Of a stretch of 64,000 nt of DNA, positions 1 through 10,917 are shown one piece after another (position 1 is the stretch's first letter; each line of letters begins with the position of its first letter). The notes under the pieces were generated by a model. It was given only the letters and a program-made list of their open reading frames with translations, had not been told where the DNA came from and searched no databases. The translations under genes were made by a program, and so were the position numbers. Source of the DNA: Granulicella mallensis MP5ACTX8 (lineage in GTDB: Bacteria > Acidobacteriota > Terriglobia > Terriglobales > Acidobacteriaceae); contig NC_016631.1 of NCBI RefSeq assembly GCF_000178955.2, positions 4,030,001 to 4,094,000 of the forward strand. Direction: 5' to 3'.

Positions 1-2217
<2,217 letters not shown>

Positions 2218-2221
<4 letters not shown>

Positions 2222-3318
2222 GCTCCCAACTCCCGCGGAGCCTTACCGTCAAGAGCTTTGGCAATCGCAGCAATGTGCTCAGGGGTATTGCCGCAACAAC
2301 CACCAGCAATGTTGATCAGACCACCTCGCGCAAAGTCACCTAGGTAGCGCGCCATATCCTGCGGCCCCAAATCGAACCCGGTCTCGGAGAGCGGGTTCGG
2401 CAGACCTGCATTCGGGTAGCAAGAGATCGCCACGTCGGCCTTCTCCGAAAGCTCTTCCAGAAACGGATACATGAGATCGGGACCGAGAGAACAGTTGAGC
2501 CCCACCGACAGCGGCTTCACATGCTGTACTGCGTTCCAGAACGCCTCGGTTGTCTGCGCGGAGATCAGCGTCTCGCCGCCACGTCCCACGGCTGCTGAGA
2601 TCATCACCGGCAACTCCTTGTTATTTGAGGTAAGGCCATCCTGATCGAACACCTCGCGGATGGCGACCAGCGCGGCCTTGGCGTTCAGCGAATCGAAGAT
2701 CGTCTCCACCAGAAGCAGGTCGGAGCCTCCGGCGATGAGGGCGCGCACCTGCTGAACATAGGCGGCCTTCACCTGATCGAAGGTAACGACGCGGAAGCCT
2801 GAGTCATCGGCATCGGGCGAATTGGAAAGAGACACCGTCAGCGGCCCGATCGCACCCGCCACAAAGCGTTGACGCCCTGTCTCGTTCGCTGTCCGATCGG
2901 CCCACTCGCGGCACTGCCGCGCCGACTGCTCATTGATCTCCCAGGCCAGGTCGTTGAGGAACTTATCTTCGATGATCTTCTGGTAGAACTCGGGATCTTT
3001 GCGGCCGCCGTGCTCCCGCGGGTCGTCCACGAAGAACTCGCTCTGGGTGATCCCAGTCGCGCCGAAGGTGTTCGTCTCGATGATGTCCGCGCCGGCCTCC
3101 AGGAAGCGGCGATGAATATCACAGATCATCTTCGGCTGGGTCAGCGAGAAGAGGTCGCCGTTGTTCAGCAGGTCTTTCTTCGAGTCCTTGAAGCGCTCTC
3201 CGCGAATGTCGGCTTCTGTCATGCCATAGGTGCGGATCGTCGTGCCCATCGCTCCATCGATGATGGCGATTCGGCTCTCCAGGATCTTTTCAAGAGGATG
3301 TTGGTGGGCTTTCGTCAT
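2218..3318 (-). CDS. metH: Methionine synthase, homocysteine-binding subunit
   Basis: This 366-residue protein is the homocysteine S-methyltransferase module of a split MetH. It starts with the family's [21 protein letters not shown] and carries the zinc-thiolate ligands GLNCSLGP and the C-terminal [11 protein letters not shown], i.e. the three cysteines that bind Zn and activate homocysteine. I chose the ATG at 3318 because AGGGAG lies 4-5 nt upstream and the conserved domain begins shortly after; the frame stays open to 3354, adding 12 unconserved residues. It overlaps the B12/folate gene by 4 nt, so the two subunits are probably made in equal amounts. No signal peptide, so cytoplasmic. A stand-alone betaine/S-methylmethionine homocysteine methyltransferase is the alternative, but the coupled neighbour makes MetH much more likely. 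Confidence 0.93.
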
Positions 3319-3592
3319 GTCTCCCTGATGGCCTTGCACGTGGCTATGCCGCAAGAGCGGATTATCCCGAGTTGTAATTCCCTGATCTCAACACAAGGGT
3401 TGGAAATGCGAAGAAAGCCTGAATGGCGTTCGTCGAAGTTCTTCCCGGCCATACGCTCCCGATGCACGATAAAGATCGGTTGTGTGCAACACCGCACAAA
3501 ACCGAAGGCACCTGCCGGAGCTGACCTATTGAGTTCAACTGTGTGCTTTCGCGCTGCCGCATTCGGCACCGCAACACACCTCCTTCATTATA
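3319..3592 (-). promoter_or_regulatory. Leader/promoter region of the split metH operon
   Basis: About 270 nt separate metH from the next gene. A TATAAT hexamer reads on the minus strand at 3592-3587, with no good -35 (TTGACG is only 7 nt away). Directly downstream is AAGGAGG at about 3584-3578. An 84-codon frame (start 3569) and a 71-codon GTG frame (start 3577) cross the leader, but neither looks like a known protein. A long structured leader before a B12-dependent methionine synthase could be a riboswitch; I cannot recognise a SAM, SAH or cobalamin consensus in it. Confidence 0.3.
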
Positions 3593-3648
3593 GCGATACC
3601 GTCAATGCCCCTTCCTGAAGCATCAGTAGCCACTCCTGCACTTTAGAT

Positions 3649-4863
3649 TCAGAAGAGAGACTGTTGATTCGACGGCTCACCCCTCGTCCTTTTGCGGCGG
3701 TCATCGAAGACCGTCCTGCCACCCATCGACTTAGAGATGTGGTGCTCATGCTCCAGGGCAGCATTGAAGTCCGCAAACGGTTGGCCCTCCTGCTCGACCG
3801 TTCGTGTCAGGCGATCGAGCCGTTTGAAGCCCTCCACCTTTTCCGTATGCCCTAATCGAGCCGCCTCCAGGGAACGCCGCAAGATCTCGAGCGACTCATC
3901 ATAGGTCTTGAGGGGCACAGGAAACGGATGCCCATCCTTACCGCCGTGCGCGAAGGAAAAACGCGCCGGGTCGGAGAAGCGGCTCGGCGCGCCATGGACG
4001 ATTTCGGCGATCAGAGCGAGCGATTGCAGCGTCCGCGGCCCCAGGCCTTCTACAAGCAGCAGCGAGGCAAAGTCCCGAAGTTCCTGCTCGTGGGCGACGG
4101 CAAGAACTGCACCGAGCCGCTTTAGGTCGACATCTTTGGCTCGCACATCATGGTGCGCCGGCATCGTCAGCTTGCGTGCTTCACTCAATGCGGCTTCCAT
4201 CGGTTCCCTCGCAATCGTGAGCAGAGCCTGTTGAGCCTTCGCAGCGCGGGCATCGACCAGATTGAGGATCTCCCCCTGGGGCTTCCCCAGGATTGCCGTA
4301 TGCGGATTCGATACAAAATCCCGCACAGCAGCAGAGTGCCAGTGATAACGGCGTGCCAGATGGCTCTCAGGATTCATCCCCTGCTGCACCACCACCCATT
4401 CGCCTGATTTCGTAATCGCGAAGGAATGCAGATAAAGCTGAAAGCCATCGGCTACGGCGTTGTTATCGACACGCGCGGTAAGCCGGCTCGTGCGGGCCAG
4501 TAACTCTCCATCCAGGCCTGTCTTCAGCGAAAACGCTCGAAGCTCGTCCGGAGTGCCCACCGAATGGCGACCTCGCCCGCCACAAACCGCCAGCCCCAGT
4601 TCGGCAAAGCGAGGATTCAAGCCGTGCTTCAATGCTCCCATTACTGAGGTCGTAATGCCGGAAGAGTGCCAGTCCATGCCCATGACGCAGCCGAACGACT
4701 GGAACCAGAACGGATCGCTCAGCCGGCTCAGGAACTCACTCACCCCGTACTCCAGGATGGTGTACTCCGCAATCGCCGTACCCAGCGCCGTCATGCGGTT
4801 CGCGAGCCAGGGCGGCACGCGGCCACCGTGCAGCGGAAGGTCGGCACTCCCTGATCGTTTCAT
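3649..4863 (-). CDS. DUF763 domain-containing protein
   Basis: This 404-residue protein matches the full-length DUF763 family: it opens with KRSGSADLPLHGGRVPPWL, followed by the conserved FGCVMGMDWHSSGITTSVMGAL and DGFQLYLHSFAI, and has a late region with EHEHHISKSMGGRT. The family is cytoplasmic, found in archaea and bacteria, and has no established function that I know of. No signal peptide or membrane segment is visible. A GAGG element 7 nt before the ATG supports the start. The gene is divergent from dinB with only 57 nt between the start codons, so the two probably share a bidirectional promoter region; this hints at, but does not prove, a DNA-related role. Confidence 0.85.
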   Translation of the reverse strand: MKRSGSADLPLHGGRVPPWLANRMTALGTAIAEYTILEYGVSEFLSRLSDPFWFQSFGCVMGMDWHSSGITTSVMGALKHGLNPRFAELGLAVCGGRGRHSVGTPDELRAFSLKTGLDGELLARTSRLTARVDNNAVADGFQLYLHSFAITKSGEWVVVQQGMNPESHLARRYHWHSAAVRDFVSNPHTAILGKPQGEILNLVDARAAKAQQALLTIAREPMEAALSEARKLTMPAHHDVRAKDVDLKRLGAVLAVAHEQELRDFASLLLVEGLGPRTLQSLALIAEIVHGAPSRFSDPARFSFAHGGKDGHPFPVPLKTYDESLEILRRSLEAARLGHTEKVEGFKRLDRLTRTVEQEGQPFADFNAALEHEHHISKSMGGRTVFDDRRKRTRGEPSNQQSLF

Positions 4864-4920
4864 GTGCGCGCCTCATTCATTCTTTCCATCTTCGCCCTAT
4901 CTTCGCTTACAATCAAGGGC

Positions 4921-6069
4921 ATGAGCGGGGAGCGAGAGCTTCATCCCGAATCCGAGGCCGGGCATCCGCGCGAAGCTCCGCTTCGCAAGATCGTCCATGT
5001 TGATATGGACGCGTTCTACGCTTCGGTGGAACAGCGTGACGACCCAACGCTTCGCGGGAAGCCCGTTGTAGTAGCCTGGCGCGGCAACCGGTCAGTCGTC
5101 TGCGCCGCCTCGTATGAAGCAAGGCGCTTCGGCGTACGCTCCGCCATGCCCGCAATCACCGCCGAACGCCTGTGCCCTGAAGCCATCTTTCTGCCTCCCG
5201 ACTTCACTCGCTATAAGGCTGTATCACGCGCCGTGCGAGAGATCTTCCAGCGCCACACCGATCTCATCGAGCCCCTCTCCCTGGACGAGGCGTATCTCGA
5301 TGTCACGGTGAACAAGAACGGCCTGCCCACCGCAACGAAGGTCGCAAGCGCGATCCGTCAGCAGATCCGCGAAGAGTTATCTCTCACAGCGTCCGCGGGC
5401 GTTGCTCCTAACAAGTTTCTGGCCAAGATCGCCTCCGACTGGCGAAAGCCCAACGGCCTCTTTGTCATTCAGCCTGGAGACCTGGACACGTTCCTCCCCC
5501 CGCTGCCTGTCGGACGAATCCCCGGCGTTGGCAAGGTAACGGAGACTCGGCTCAACCAGGTTGGCATTCAGACGGTTGGGGATCTGCGGAACTTTGAACT
5601 GGCCACCCTGGAAGCACAGTTTGGCCGCTACGGTCTGCGCCTGCATGAACTCGCGCGCGGCATCGATCACAACCCGGTCGTCCCTGACAGGCCCACCAAG
5701 TCGATCTCCGCGGAGGATACGTTTCAGCGCGATATTCCGCTCTCCGAGACAGAGGAGTTGATTCGGCGTCTCGCGGAAAAAGTATGGACGGCTTCGCGCA
5801 GAGAATCGCGTATGGCGCGGACAGTCGTTCTCAAGCTGAAGACGAGCGAGTTCAATATCCTCACGCGCAGCCATACACCGCTCGTTCCCCCGGCATCGTG
5901 CGAGGAACTGACGACCATCGCGCTCTCTCTGCGCGAGCGTATCGATCTCGCAGCAACACAGCGCTTTCGCCTGGTGGGTGTTGGCTTGAGTAACTTTCGC
6001 GAGCAGGAGAGCCCACCGCCGCCGCTCTTTGAAGAGGCTGTGGAGTCCGATCTAGAGTGCGAAGCCTAA
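4921..6069 (+). CDS. dinB: DNA polymerase IV (Y-family)
   Basis: This encodes a 382-residue error-prone Y-family translesion polymerase. Catalytic carboxylates sit in HVDMDAFYASVEQRDDP (about residue 27) and SLDEAYLDV (about residue 120); SAGVAPNKFLAKIASD is the conserved palm segment, PVGRIPGVGKVTETRL is the helix-hairpin-helix, and the little-finger domain follows. The frame is open from a GTG at 4864, but the ATG at 4921 fits the usual length and N-terminus better; the ribosome binding site is weak (AAGGGC). TTACAAT just upstream could be a -10. I see no obvious LexA-type operator. It lacks an obvious C-terminal beta-clamp pentapeptide of the classic type. Length slightly exceeds that of the E. 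coli enzyme. Confidence 0.95.
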   Translation: MSGERELHPESEAGHPREAPLRKIVHVDMDAFYASVEQRDDPTLRGKPVVVAWRGNRSVVCAASYEARRFGVRSAMPAITAERLCPEAIFLPPDFTRYKAVSRAVREIFQRHTDLIEPLSLDEAYLDVTVNKNGLPTATKVASAIRQQIREELSLTASAGVAPNKFLAKIASDWRKPNGLFVIQPGDLDTFLPPLPVGRIPGVGKVTETRLNQVGIQTVGDLRNFELATLEAQFGRYGLRLHELARGIDHNPVVPDRPTKSISAEDTFQRDIPLSETEELIRRLAEKVWTASRRESRMARTVVLKLKTSEFNILTRSHTPLVPPASCEELTTIALSLRERIDLAATQRFRLVGVGLSNFREQESPPPPLFEEAVESDLECEA

Positions 6070-6110
6070 CCGAGAACGCTGCTTTTGTTGTTGCGGCTGC
6101 CGTTCTTGTC

Positions 6111-6288
6111 GTTGCTTTTCTTGTTGTCATTCCCGCAGGGAATCTGCTGTTTGTTCGTACCACGGCAATTCTTCGTGAAAGCAAAGAGCGTGGTGCGAGC
6201 CGTGCCCCTTCCATTGTTGCCTCGCAAATATCGGTGCCGTGCTAGCAGGCAGCAGATTCCCTGCGGGAATGACAACAAGAAAAGCAAC
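6111..6288. repeat. Long inverted repeat (39-bp perfect arms) between dinB and the NUDIX gene
   Basis: Positions 6111-6149 and 6250-6288 are perfect reverse complements of each other over 39 bp, separated by 100 bp. Each arm also contains the smaller palindrome TTCCCGCAGGGAA. The element fills the whole space between two convergent genes, ending 7 nt before the NUDIX stop codon. It could act as a bidirectional terminator or be a dispersed palindromic element. Short reading frames crossing it are by-products of the repeat. Confidence 0.85.
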
Positions 6289-6294
6289 AGCAAT

Positions 6295-6753
6295 TTACTC
6301 CGACATCTCACAAAGCCTGTCTAAAAAAGGCTCCTGCGTCTTCTTGATATGCTCTCGAGCTTCAGCAATCGAAAACCAGTGACCCCGGTCTACTTCAGGA
6401 ATCTCCAATAACTGCCCCGACTTCGGAGGCCATTCGATCTCGCACGTATTGCTGACCAGTTCCGCGGGATCGCAGTCTCCCTCAAAAGCCCAGGCTGTGA
6501 CAATCTTCCCGCCTGCCTGCTTTATCTTCCCTAAAGCTTTGAAGGGACCCTTCGCAACAAACCCTGTCTCCTCGACGAACTCCCGCCGCGCAGCCGCCTG
6601 AGGTTCCTCGTCCTTCTTATACTCACCCTTGGGAATTCCCCACGCTCCAAGGTCCTTCTTCGCGAAGAAAGGCCCACCCGGATGGACCAGAAAAACTTCC
6701 AATCTGCCTTCACGTCTTCGATACATCAATAGACCTGCACTTACTCTTGGCAT
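6295..6753 (-). CDS. NUDIX hydrolase
   Basis: This 152-residue protein carries an exact NUDIX box of the form GX5EX7REUXEEXGU at about residues 42-64 (starting GEYKKDE, ending REFVEETGF), which binds the metal and cleaves nucleoside-diphosphate-linked substrates. The N-terminus (SAGLLMYRRREGRLEVFLVH) followed by PGGPFFAKKDLGAWGIPKGE is typical of small diadenosine-polyphosphate/NTP-type NUDIX proteins that hydrolyse damaged or signalling nucleotides. The exact substrate cannot be told. It is cytoplasmic and convergent with dinB, separated by an inverted repeat. The start at 6753 has only a weak ribosome binding site. Confidence 0.9.
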   Translation of the reverse strand: MPRVSAGLLMYRRREGRLEVFLVHPGGPFFAKKDLGAWGIPKGEYKKDEEPQAAARREFVEETGFVAKGPFKALGKIKQAGGKIVTAWAFEGDCDPAELVSNTCEIEWPPKSGQLLEIPEVDRGHWFSIAEAREHIKKTQEPFLDRLCEMSE

Positions 6754-6785
6754 CTTTAACCAGCCCGCACTTCAAAGAACAGATC

Positions 6786-6818
6786 GCCCGTTCCACGACA
6801 GGGTGTCGCGGAACGGGC
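6786..6818 (-). terminator. Terminator-like hairpin after the first TonB receptor
   Basis: GCCCGTTCC and CGACA (6786-6800) pair with TGTCG and GGAACGGGC (6804-6818) around a GGG loop, with one internal mismatch. It lies 7 nt downstream of the receptor stop codon and is followed on the minus strand by a T-rich stretch (GATCTGTTCTTT). Confidence 0.65.
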
Positions 6819-6825
6819 AGCCTGC

Positions 6826-9800
6826 TTAGAATGCCAGCTTCAGAGCAAATTGCAAAATACGTGGAAAGTTCTGTTGATTGAGCGCGACAGTACCAAATCC
6901 CGTAAACCCACCATCTGCAAGACGAGTAGGTGGTCCGTCCGATGGGTTGGAATCAGGACCGGGAAACAGGACACTGTTCGTCAAGTTGAAGGCATCTGCA
7001 CGGAAGGTAAGGTTGTACCGCTTCGTGATGGCAAAGGTCTTTTGCAGCGTCGCGTCAAGATTCGGGATCGAAGGCTGGCGCAGCGTAGCAATGCGATCCG
7101 GCAGGTTTTTCAGAGCGTATTCGGGGATAGTGGAGTAGCAACCCAGCTTGGTGCCGTTGCTATAGTCGTTGTAGAGATATTCGCCCAACGTCGGCCCTCC
7201 ATTCGGACGGAAGCTGTGGTTGCAGTTGTAGTAGTAGCTGTTATTCAGGCTGACGGGGAAGCCGGTCTGCATCGACAAGATGGAGCTGAAGCGCCACTGA
7301 TTGATCACACCGCCCAGAATCCGTCCGGGGTTTCTCAGAAAATGTTGCCCCTGCCCAATCGGCAGATTCCACTGATCCGAGAGCGCGAAGATGTGGGTAC
7401 GGTCAAAGGAAGATATCTCGTACTTTACCCTCGGGTCCTGATACGGATAGGAGTTCACATAGTTCAGCGCGCTCATCGTCTTGGAGTACGTATAGGCAAG
7501 CTGGAAGCTCACTCCATCCGGGCCACCCAGACGCTTATTCAGCTTCACCTCGAGCGCGTCATACAGATTGCGGCCGAGTGGCGCGGCATCCCATGACACC
7601 TGTCCGAATGCCGAGTAAGGCAGCATCAGGGTAAGTGCCTTGATCGTTGGACTGGAGCCGATCGTCGATGTAGCCGGCAGAACTCCATAGTAGGGATTCG
7701 TCACCTGCCGGTCGAAGAGGTTGGGATTACTGATTCCCTGCTCCACCTGAGCCAGCGAAAGAGGATTCAGCGACGTCGATACGCGCAGATCGTAAGCGAA
7801 GTTACCAGAGAACCTGACATCCAACGTCATCTGGTCGGGCAGCTCACGCTGGAAACCAAGCGAGGTGATGTGGGAGTAAGGAATCTTTCGCTGCGGAAAG
7901 TCGAGCGACTGAGAGTTGCCAATCGCCGTCAACAAGCCGCCCGCAGCGCCAGCCGGCTGTTGGGCTCCGCTGGGAAAAGGCGTTCCACTGGCGAAGTATC
8001 CCGAGGGTGTGATGTTTCCGTTCAAAGAAGCCGTATAACTCGTCGTCTGCGAAAAGCCGGAGTTCGTTCCGTTCTCCAGGCCGAAGGAGTACATCAATCC
8101 ATAACCACCACGAATCACGGTCTTGGAGTTGATCTGATAAGCAAAACCAATGCGCGGAGCTACATTGCCAAAGCTGGTGTTGTACGCGTTTTTCGGTTGA
8201 CCGTTCGCTCCAGCGAACTGGAGACCGCCCGTTACAGTGGCGAGGCTGGTCGGATTAATCCCGGCAGCCGTGAGCGCCCCGGCAGCAGCCGCCAGATTCG
8301 ACTGATAGGTTGAGTTGTTCGTCACCGGATTGACGCAGGTCAGGCACATGCCGCGATTCAACGCGTTGTGCCAGGCCTGAGCGCCGACCTGTACGTCATA
8401 GCGAATTCCCAGGTTCAGCGTAAGTGCTTTCGTCGCCCGCCAGTCATCCTGCGCATACAGCGCATACGTCGGATAGAACACGAAGGCGTTGGCGTTCCAA
8501 TCCACGCCTCCGCTCGTCGGAGCCCCAAGCAGCATATCGCCCACATCGAAGCCATCGCTAACCCCGGGGATGGTGTTGCGCGTCAGCGGATTGGCCTGCG
8601 TGGCAAAGGTGCCGAAGGTGAAATCACCATTGGCATGCCCGGCCTGCTTGGGAGATCCATGCTGCAGCATGTGATATTCGCCACCAAAGTGCAGGGCCTG
8701 TGTTCCCAACTCCTTCGTAACATCGCCGTTGAAGCCGATATCGTTGTACACACCCGAGGTCAGAACGTTGCCAACAACCTGGGGGTAGTACCCACCAGTA
8801 GTAGTGAACTCCGGCAACTGTTTCAGAGAGGTCGTGGGAAGCGACGGCATATTCAGGCCGATGGTCGTGGGGTCCACCGCGTCCGCGAAATCGCCATCAG
8901 GAGAGAACATGGCATACCGAGCATAAGACGCCTTCAGATCCAATAGAAGGGTTGGAGAAAAGGTATATGTCATATCCTGCGCGGCAGTTACCGTCTGGTG
9001 GGTAACGTCGATGCTTCCATTCTCGGCAGGTGCGGGAAAACCGCTGGTATTCCGAAAGTCCGTTCCACTCTGATAGGCAATCAAGCTGTACCAGCGCACC
9101 GCATCTGAAGTGTTGTAATCGACACGCGCCATCTCCTGGTTGTAGGAGGTGCGGTCCGGAGTATTTGCGATGAAGTTATTCTGGACCGAGTTGACGTTGA
9201 TATTGGGCAGGGGATAAAGGTTCAACACAGCGGCGCCGATCGCATTAATGCGGTCCGCAGGAATCGTGTCATTCGGAAATGGGTTGCGAATATAACTACC
9301 GCTGCAATTACCGATAGCTCCGCCAGCTACCGAGCAGTGGGTTGTACTCGGATCGTAGACGGTAAATCCGGTGCCGGTAAAATCAACTCCCTGGCCATTA
9401 GCAGGCCTCAAAAAGGCGGGAGGAACACTGGTAAGCGTTGTAAGACCTACAGATTCCCGAAACCCTTCGTAACTACCGAAGAAGAATACCTTGTTATGAA
9501 TGACTGGTCCACCAACAGTCGCCCCAAACTGGTTCTGGTGCATGGACTGGCGAGGAAGGCCTGCAAGATTATTCTCAAAGTTATTGGCATTGAAGATGCC
9601 GTTCTCGAGATAGTCATACATGGTGCCATGCAGCGCATTGGAACCGGACTTCACCACCATATTGACCGTGCCCCCGCCCGTACGGCCATAGCGAGCATCG
9701 TAGGTAGAGGTCATGACGTTCACCTCCTGGAGAGCGTCGATATTAGGCGCCAGTTCCCAGGTTCCCTTCCCACCCGTACTCTGCTCGGTGATGTTCGTGC

Positions 9801-10416
9801 CATTGAGAGTGAACTGCTGGTAGCCCTGTGCGCCCCCGCCTACGACGTAGGCGTTGGAGACGTCCCAGCCACGAGTTCCCGTGCCATTGGAAAAGCTGGT
9901 CGTCGTAAACTGCGATCCCGGCGTCGTGCCCAGCAGGGTATAGATCTGCCTGCCATTCAGCGGAGCACTTTCAAGCTCGCGCTGCGACAGAATCGTTCCA
10001 CCCGAGCCGCTCGCCGTGTCGATCAGAGGAGGCGCGTCGCTAATCGTGACGCTATCCGCAACGCTGCCGACCTGAAGAACAAAATTGACTCCACGGTATC
10101 CGCTCGCCTCGATCAGCACATTGTCCTGCACCTCTGTCTTGAAGCCCTCGGCACTGACGCTGACCGTATAAGTTCCTGGCAGGACGTAAGGAATGTAGTA
10201 ATCACCGTTCCTGGTCGTTACCCCCTCATAGCTTTGCTGTGTTGCATTGTTAACAGCCTTTACACCGGCTTTCACCATCACAGCGCCTGAGGTATCGGTT
10301 ACTCGTCCAGTCAGGGTTGCGCGAAACTCCTGTGCAACAGCCGACTGTATCGCCATCAACGCCAGAACCATCATCAAGCTACAGAAAGTCCTCTGTACCC
10401 ATTTCATTGCTCGCAT
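6826..10416 (-). CDS. TonB-dependent receptor, Oar-like (1196 aa)
   Basis: A large outer-membrane receptor of the acidobacterial Oar-like type. A signal peptide ends near residue 28 (SAVAQ), followed by a carboxypeptidase-regulatory-like beta-sandwich (TLTGRVTDTSGAVMVKAG, about residues 30-115), a plug domain (ESAPLNGRQIYTLLGTTPG) and a long beta-barrel that ends with LKLAF, the aromatic terminus used by the Bam machinery. Start at 10416 is supported by AGGGAG six nt upstream. It lies downstream of a GH92 gene on the same strand, so it probably imports oligosaccharides or glycan products released by that enzyme. The ligand cannot be read from sequence, and no TonB/ExbBD genes are in the window. 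Confidence 0.9.
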   Translation of the reverse strand: MRAMKWVQRTFCSLMMVLALMAIQSAVAQEFRATLTGRVTDTSGAVMVKAGVKAVNNATQQSYEGVTTRNGDYYIPYVLPGTYTVSVSAEGFKTEVQDNVLIEASGYRGVNFVLQVGSVADSVTISDAPPLIDTASGSGGTILSQRELESAPLNGRQIYTLLGTTPGSQFTTTSFSNGTGTRGWDVSNAYVVGGGAQGYQQFTLNGTNITEQSTGGKGTWELAPNIDALQEVNVMTSTYDARYGRTGGGTVNMVVKSGSNALHGTMYDYLENGIFNANNFENNLAGLPRQSMHQNQFGATVGGPVIHNKVFFFGSYEGFRESVGLTTLTSVPPAFLRPANGQGVDFTGTGFTVYDPSTTHCSVAGGAIGNCSGSYIRNPFPNDTIPADRINAIGAAVLNLYPLPNINVNSVQNNFIANTPDRTSYNQEMARVDYNTSDAVRWYSLIAYQSGTDFRNTSGFPAPAENGSIDVTHQTVTAAQDMTYTFSPTLLLDLKASYARYAMFSPDGDFADAVDPTTIGLNMPSLPTTSLKQLPEFTTTGGYYPQVVGNVLTSGVYNDIGFNGDVTKELGTQALHFGGEYHMLQHGSPKQAGHANGDFTFGTFATQANPLTRNTIPGVSDGFDVGDMLLGAPTSGGVDWNANAFVFYPTYALYAQDDWRATKALTLNLGIRYDVQVGAQAWHNALNRGMCLTCVNPVTNNSTYQSNLAAAAGALTAAGINPTSLATVTGGLQFAGANGQPKNAYNTSFGNVAPRIGFAYQINSKTVIRGGYGLMYSFGLENGTNSGFSQTTSYTASLNGNITPSGYFASGTPFPSGAQQPAGAAGGLLTAIGNSQSLDFPQRKIPYSHITSLGFQRELPDQMTLDVRFSGNFAYDLRVSTSLNPLSLAQVEQGISNPNLFDRQVTNPYYGVLPATSTIGSSPTIKALTLMLPYSAFGQVSWDAAPLGRNLYDALEVKLNKRLGGPDGVSFQLAYTYSKTMSALNYVNSYPYQDPRVKYEISSFDRTHIFALSDQWNLPIGQGQHFLRNPGRILGGVINQWRFSSILSMQTGFPVSLNNSYYYNCNHSFRPNGGPTLGEYLYNDYSNGTKLGCYSTIPEYALKNLPDRIATLRQPSIPNLDATLQKTFAITKRYNLTFRADAFNLTNSVLFPGPDSNPSDGPPTRLADGGFTGFGTVALNQQNFPRILQFALKLAF

Positions 10417-10796
10417 CGCTCTCCCTTTTGCACTTCAACTCCACTAGTAGCAGCTAAGAGAGGGCGACACCCGTCAAACCACAATGGAAAACAGTGGATG
10501 CGACGCAATACAACATCTCGCAACATTGAACATAAGAAATGACTTAGAGAAAAACATAGCAAGTTGGCGTTTATCGGAATTTAACTATCCCTACGGCTCA
10601 CGATTGCAACTAGCTAAATCTGAATATCTTCTCGCCAGGTATAGCCCTGCCCGTGTAAGTGTCTGGTGTAACTCCATAAGGGCATGGAATATCGATCTAT
10701 AGCCGCACAGGACTAACACTCGTTGTTTCATACAGCGCGGTAGATTGCAGCATCAGATTTTTATGACGGAATAGATCTTAGGGTATGTCGTTAAAG
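10417..10796. other. Intergenic region without a convincing gene
   Basis: The stretch upstream of the first receptor is AT-richer than the flanking genes. A 72-codon plus-strand frame (10484-10702) has no ribosome binding site and no recognisable motif, so I do not call it. The region presumably holds the promoter of the receptor gene. Confidence 0.4.
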
Positions 10797-10884
10797 TGCA
10801 AACGCCGAGTGCTTGAAGGACGCCAAGTTTGCGCAGAGTTTCCTTTGCGTCAACTTGGAGTACTCAGCGCACTCGGCGTTTGCA
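10797..10884. repeat. Nested hairpin element downstream of GH92
   Basis: TGCAAACGCCGAGTGC at 10797-10812 is the perfect reverse complement of 10869-10884. Inside, CCAAGTTTGCGCA pairs with TGCGTCAACTTGG around a two-base internal mismatch. The result is an 88-nt imperfect long hairpin, too elaborate for a simple terminator. Confidence 0.7.
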
Positions 10885-10890
10885 GTTTGG

Positions 10891-10916
10891 CTTAGCACGG
10901 CATCTGCCGCACTAAG
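10891..10916 (-). terminator. Hairpin directly after GH92 stop codon
   Basis: On the minus strand, two nt after the GH92 stop, CTTAGTGCGG pairs with CCGTGCTAAG (G-U pairs allowed) around CAGATG. There is no clear T-run, so termination is inferred from position and stem strength only. Confidence 0.5.
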
Positions 10917-10917
10917 G

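Noticed and set aside
3315..3577. 84- and 71-codon minus-strand frames in the metH leader
   Set aside because: AAGGAGG is badly spaced for both starts, no motif is seen, and the region is better explained as leader or promoter.
3587..3605. TTGACG/TATAAT pair as a canonical promoter before metH
   Set aside because: The hexamers are only 7 nt apart, far from the 16-18 nt needed; only the TATAAT is noted.
6066..6324. Overlapping short frames on both strands between dinB and the NUDIX gene
   Set aside because: They are mirror images created by the 39-bp inverted repeat and have no ribosome binding sites.
10484..10702. 72-codon plus-strand frame upstream of the first TonB receptor
   Set aside because: No ribosome binding site, no recognisable composition, and AT-rich non-coding context.
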